NCBI GenBank assembly: GCA_019828545.1
Contig: JACVRA010000801.1
Coordinates: 1 to 10,238 of the forward strand
Length of the DNA: 10,238 bases
Reading direction: 5' to 3'
DNA from: Paracamarosporium sp. OC-R06-R3
Taxonomy: Eukaryota; Ascomycota; Dothideomycetes; Pleosporales; Didymosphaeriaceae
The translations under genes and the position numbers were made by a program. The notes under the pieces were generated by a model, which was given only the letters and a program-made list of their open reading frames with translations, searched no databases and had not been told where the DNA came from. Positions 7,873-10,238 of the stretch are shown here, in pieces (position 1 is the stretch's first letter; every line of letters begins with the position of its first letter).

Positions 7873-8232
7873 TCATGCGACGAGGCTAAGTGAGTCCCGT
7901 TTTATGAGCATGGCTCTTGGTCCTAACACAAACCCTGACTTCCCTTTTCCGTCATCCCAGTAAATGCTTCCATCTGAGTTGGCATAGTAAAAGCTCCCAT
8001 CCCTAAGGGCAAAGTTAATGATAATGGGTTTATAGCTTAGCATTTAATCGAACGTACCTATTTAGATACAACCATGAGAATGTATTGGAACCGTAGTCAC
8101 GACGCGACCAGCGATTACCCTGGTTAAGTCTAGTCAGCCCTGTTCCAAGGATTGTATTGGAATTAACGTTACCTGGTTATTTATTCCAGTGCGGATAGCC
8201 TTGCAAACTTGATGTGGTAGTGGCTGTCGCAT
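7873..8232 (-). CDS. Small three-exon protein with Y-Y-A-N-x-D-G-S-x-Y motif
   Basis: Exons are 8232-8173, 8119-8058 and 8002-7873; together 252 bases, giving 83 residues and a TGA. Both introns have textbook fungal ends: intron 1 is 53 bases (CAG|GTAACG, branch GCTGAC, ACCAG|G) and intron 2 is 55 bases (TAG|GTACGT, ATTAAC, CTTAG|G). Phases are 0 and 2 and the frame holds across both. The protein runs I-N-N-Q-G-N-R-W (17-24), R-R-D-Y-G-S-N (26-32) and then two turns of an aromatic/Gly/Asn repeat: D-G-S-F-Y-Y-A-N-S-D-G-S-I-Y (42-55) and D-D-G-K-G (57-61). This resembles small ascomycete proteins of unknown function with N-S-Q-G-N-H-Y, R-D-Y-G-S-N and Y-Y-x-N-P-D-G-S-T-Y-Y repeats, as I recall them. 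The last ~20 residues are unlike them. There is no signal peptide. A TATAAA box at 8292-8287 supports the start. Function is unknown. Confidence 0.7.
8003..8057 (-). other. Intron 2 of the small spliced gene
   Basis: This 55-base intron starts GTACGT and ends CCCTTAG, with ATTAAC or GCTAAGC as branch point. Splicing yields N-R-D-G-S across the junction, which continues the repeat of the protein. Confidence 0.7.
8120..8172 (-). other. Intron 1 of the small spliced gene
   Basis: This 53-base intron starts GTAACG and ends TTAACCAG with GCTGAC 13 bases ahead of the acceptor. Splicing joins N-N-Q to G-N-R-W in phase 0. Confidence 0.65.
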
Positions 8233-8286
8233 TCTTAGTGTATTCGACCAAAACTGTGTCTCTGACAAAAGAGCGCTGTAGCGAGA

Positions 8287-8292
8287 TTTATA
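8287..8292 (-). promoter_or_regulatory. TATA box of the small spliced gene
   Basis: TATAAA on the minus strand begins 60 bases upstream of the ATG at 8232. This would put the transcript start about 25-30 bases ahead of the coding sequence, a normal fungal arrangement. Confidence 0.45.
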
Positions 8293-8771
8293 TGTGAATT
8301 ACTACTAGCCTACCGCTAGCAGTTCGTTTGTTTGTTTGCCTTGTGTGGTGACTCATTGGCTGGTAGCTAGGAAGGAAATCTAACGTTAGAAGAGCTTATG
8401 GCAGTGTTTCGAGACGGCTTGATTCTTACCATTAGATTCGAAGACAAGCGCTAAGACTTGGATCAAACAAGACCACGTGCAGTTACTGGTCCCCGTTTGT
8501 GATCCCAGCCACTGTAAACGACCTTCTGGGGGCGCGTTTTTGTTCCACTTTCAGCCTTGATTGGATCCCATTTGCTGGTTTCTGCTTCCCGATTCATCGG
8601 TTGCATTCTGAAACATTCTATAATTAGATGCGGAGATCAGTCGACCAACGATGACACACACCTATGCATATGTATTGCAATACTGCAAGCTTCCTGCAGA
8701 GAGGAGTAGTTAGCACGTGACTCGAGATCTTGATGGACCGTGCAGCAGATCAAATAGCAAGGCCTAATTCA
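8293..8771. other. Intergenic region between small gene and transposon
   Basis: Part of this must be the distal promoter of the minus-strand small gene. A (CAAA) run, AAACAAACAAACGAAC on the minus strand, lies at 8338-8323. I see no open frame of note, no RNA gene and no clear repeat in the rest. Confidence 0.35.
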
Positions 8772-8826
8772 GGGCGTAGCGGGGTACCGTGTCCGTGCAC
8801 CGAACGCCCAGAGTCATCGAACGCCC
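8772..8826 (+). repeat. Likely 5' end of a Fot1/pogo-type transposon with subterminal repeats
   Basis: The sequence from CAGGGCGTAGCGGGGTACC onward looks like a terminal stretch: it starts CAG, as many pogo-group ends do, and lies about 100 bases ahead of the transposase start. A TA lies a few bases to its left (8765-8766), though not directly beside the CAG. CGAACGCCC occurs twice, at 8801-8809 and 8818-8826, 17 bases apart, as expected for transposase-binding sites. The matching right end is outside the window, so the terminal inverted repeat is not confirmed. Confidence 0.4.
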
Positions 8827-8837
8827 GGCGCGCAACA

Positions 8838-8873
8838 TTTATACCATATTTCAACGCGTAATAACTCAACACC
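8838..8873 (+). promoter_or_regulatory. TATA-like box and start context of the transposase
   Basis: TTTATA at 8838-8843 lies about 30 bases ahead of the ATG at 8874. The bases just before the start are CACC, a good context for initiation. Confidence 0.4.
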
Positions 8874-10238
8874 ATGCCAGGATTAAGTGATACGCTTACA
8901 GCAATAGATACACTAAAGCCAGAAGAAAAACTTGTATATACTCATATTATAGATAATTATGGTGTTTCTCGTACAACGCTGTCGCGCGCGCACCGAGGCG
9001 TGCAGGTCCCCCGACACGTCAACGTCTTCAACAACCGTAAACTCAACAACCAGCAGGAAGCTGACCTAGTCAACTATATTAGAAAGCTTAATGCGCGTCA
9101 TTTACTACCTACAAGGAGCATAGTGCAGAATTTCGCATCTACAGTTGCGTAGGGACGCGTTTCTAAAAGCTAGGTTACGCGCTTCCTCCACCGTTACGAC
9201 GATTAGCTCACCTTTTAATAGACTATAGGCATAGACTCCAATCGTCACAACGCTAAATCAGGGCATAAGTACAAGCTGTACTTTAACTTGTTGCAGCAGA
9301 AAATCACAGAATATAACATTGAGGAGGAGAACACATACAATATAGATAAAAAGGGCTTCGCGATTGGGGTGCTAAGCAGGTCAAAACGCATCTTTAGCAG
9401 GCGTCAATATAAGAAGAAGGAGGTTAGGCAGGCTCGTCAAGATAGCTCACATGAGTGGGTAAGCCTCCTAGCCGCAATCTGCGTAGACAGTACTGCTCTT
9501 CCCCCTAGCATTATCTTCGCGTCGAAAAACTCCACCATCCAGAGCCACTAGGTGGCGGATATCAAGGCCAGAAAACATGCTATCCACGTGGCTTCTTCAC
9601 CTTCTGGATAGACGAATAATGATATTAGACTAGCCTAGTTAGAGTAGGTGTTTGACCGTTATACTAAGCCAAAGGCAAGGTTAAAGTACCGCCTCTTAAT
9701 TGTAGATAGCTACGGCAGTCACCTAACGCAGGAATTTCTTAAATACTGTCACTAGAATCAGATTATACTAGCAGTATTACCCCCTCATAGTACCCAGACC
9801 CTACAGCTGTTAGATGTAGTCTGCTTTAAGCCTCTCTCTTCTAACTATAGTAGCGAACTCGACGACCATCTCCAGAAGTCTTAAGGCCTATCCCCACTAT
9901 TAAAAGGTGACTTCTTTAACCTATTCTAGCCTACCTGGGTCAACACGTTTAGAGAAGAGCTCGTAAAGAAGTCCTTCTTAGCCACCGGCATATCTCCGGT
10001 AAACCCCAACGTCATACTCGATCGGTTCCGCCACACAACCCCTAAGGACTTAGAATCAGATTCCTCTACTTCTACAGCTTATTCTGCAGAAGATTGGCTT
10101 AAAGCTTGCAGTACACTACGTGCAGAGGTGAGGGACCCGCGTAGTGTAGGTGCACGGAAGCTAGGTCAAACTATCCACCACCTCTCAACCCAAATTGAGC
10201 TCCTTTATAGCGAGAATGATGGCTTGCGTAGGAAGCTA
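8874..10238 (+). pseudogene. Fot1/pogo-type DDE transposase with RIP-like stops, cut by window edge
   Basis: One frame runs from ATG 8874 to the right edge, about 455 codons, with no frameshift. It opens with a helix-turn-helix of psq/CENP-B kind (Y-G-V-S-R-T-T-L-S-R-A-H-R-G-V-Q), then a second DNA-binding stretch ending R-S-I-V-Q-N-F-A-S. The catalytic domain has Asp at 9345 (Y-N-I-D-K-K-G-F), 9705 (I-V-D-S-Y-G-S-H) and 9813 (L-L-D-V-V-C-F); the last two are 35 residues apart, the DD35D spacing of Fot1 elements. The tail is helical and could form a coiled coil. Such enzymes cut and paste their element into TA targets in the nucleus. At least twelve stops interrupt the frame: 9150, 9171, 9204, 9216, 9219, 9549, 9609, 9636, 9645, 9753, 9882 and 9927. 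Almost all sit at Trp or Gln positions of relatives. The copy is dead but could be mobilised if an active enzyme exists elsewhere. Confidence 0.9.

Noticed and set aside
1..10238. CRISPR array, tRNA or rRNA genes
   Set aside because: No array of regular repeats and spacers, no cloverleaf or conserved rRNA stretch seen; the genes have introns and are eukaryotic.

Overview
The window looks like nuclear DNA of a filamentous ascomycete (Pezizomycotina). Several features point that way: introns of 53-61 bases with GT...AG ends and CTGAC/TTAAC-like branch points, a Zn2Cys6 transcription factor, a BTB/POZ protein of fungal type, and a Fot1/pogo-type transposase whose stop codons have the pattern left by repeat-induced point mutation (RIP). 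Dothideomycetes (Pleosporales) is a guess from the look of the proteins, not something shown here.

Layout. Positions 1-1335 hold no recognisable gene, only two unidentified open frames. From 1336 to 2527 (minus) lies an intact two-exon gene for a 2-oxoglutarate/Fe(II)-dependent oxygenase-like protein of 376 residues. Behind it on the same strand, 2801-4050, is a Zn2Cys6 transcription-factor gene that appears broken: the first two zinc-binding cysteines sit on a small first exon whose splice donor reads AT instead of GT, and the activation-domain part ends early. At 4795-4960 (minus) is the last ~50 codons of a GMC oxidoreductase, cut off by a 17-base minisatellite at 4971-5053. From about 5054 to 6960 the DNA is decayed, with coding-like scraps that I cannot name. 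A BTB/POZ pseudogene follows (6961-7749, plus). At 7873-8232 (minus) there is a small three-exon gene for an 83-residue protein with a Y-Y-A-N-x-D-G-S-x-Y motif; its exons are each under 60 codons, so a plain ORF scan misses it. From about 8772 to the right edge is a Fot1/pogo-type DNA transposon, 5' end included and 3' end outside the window.

How it fits together. Only the oxygenase gene and the small spliced gene look intact. The other coding sequences are relics. The premature stops in the BTB pseudogene and the transposase can nearly all be explained by CAA/CAG to TAA/TAG or TGG to TAG, which is CpA to TpA on one strand or the other. The oxygenase and the broken regulator lie in tandem about 270 bases apart and could be the remains of a small gene cluster, but the sequence gives no direct proof of a shared pathway.
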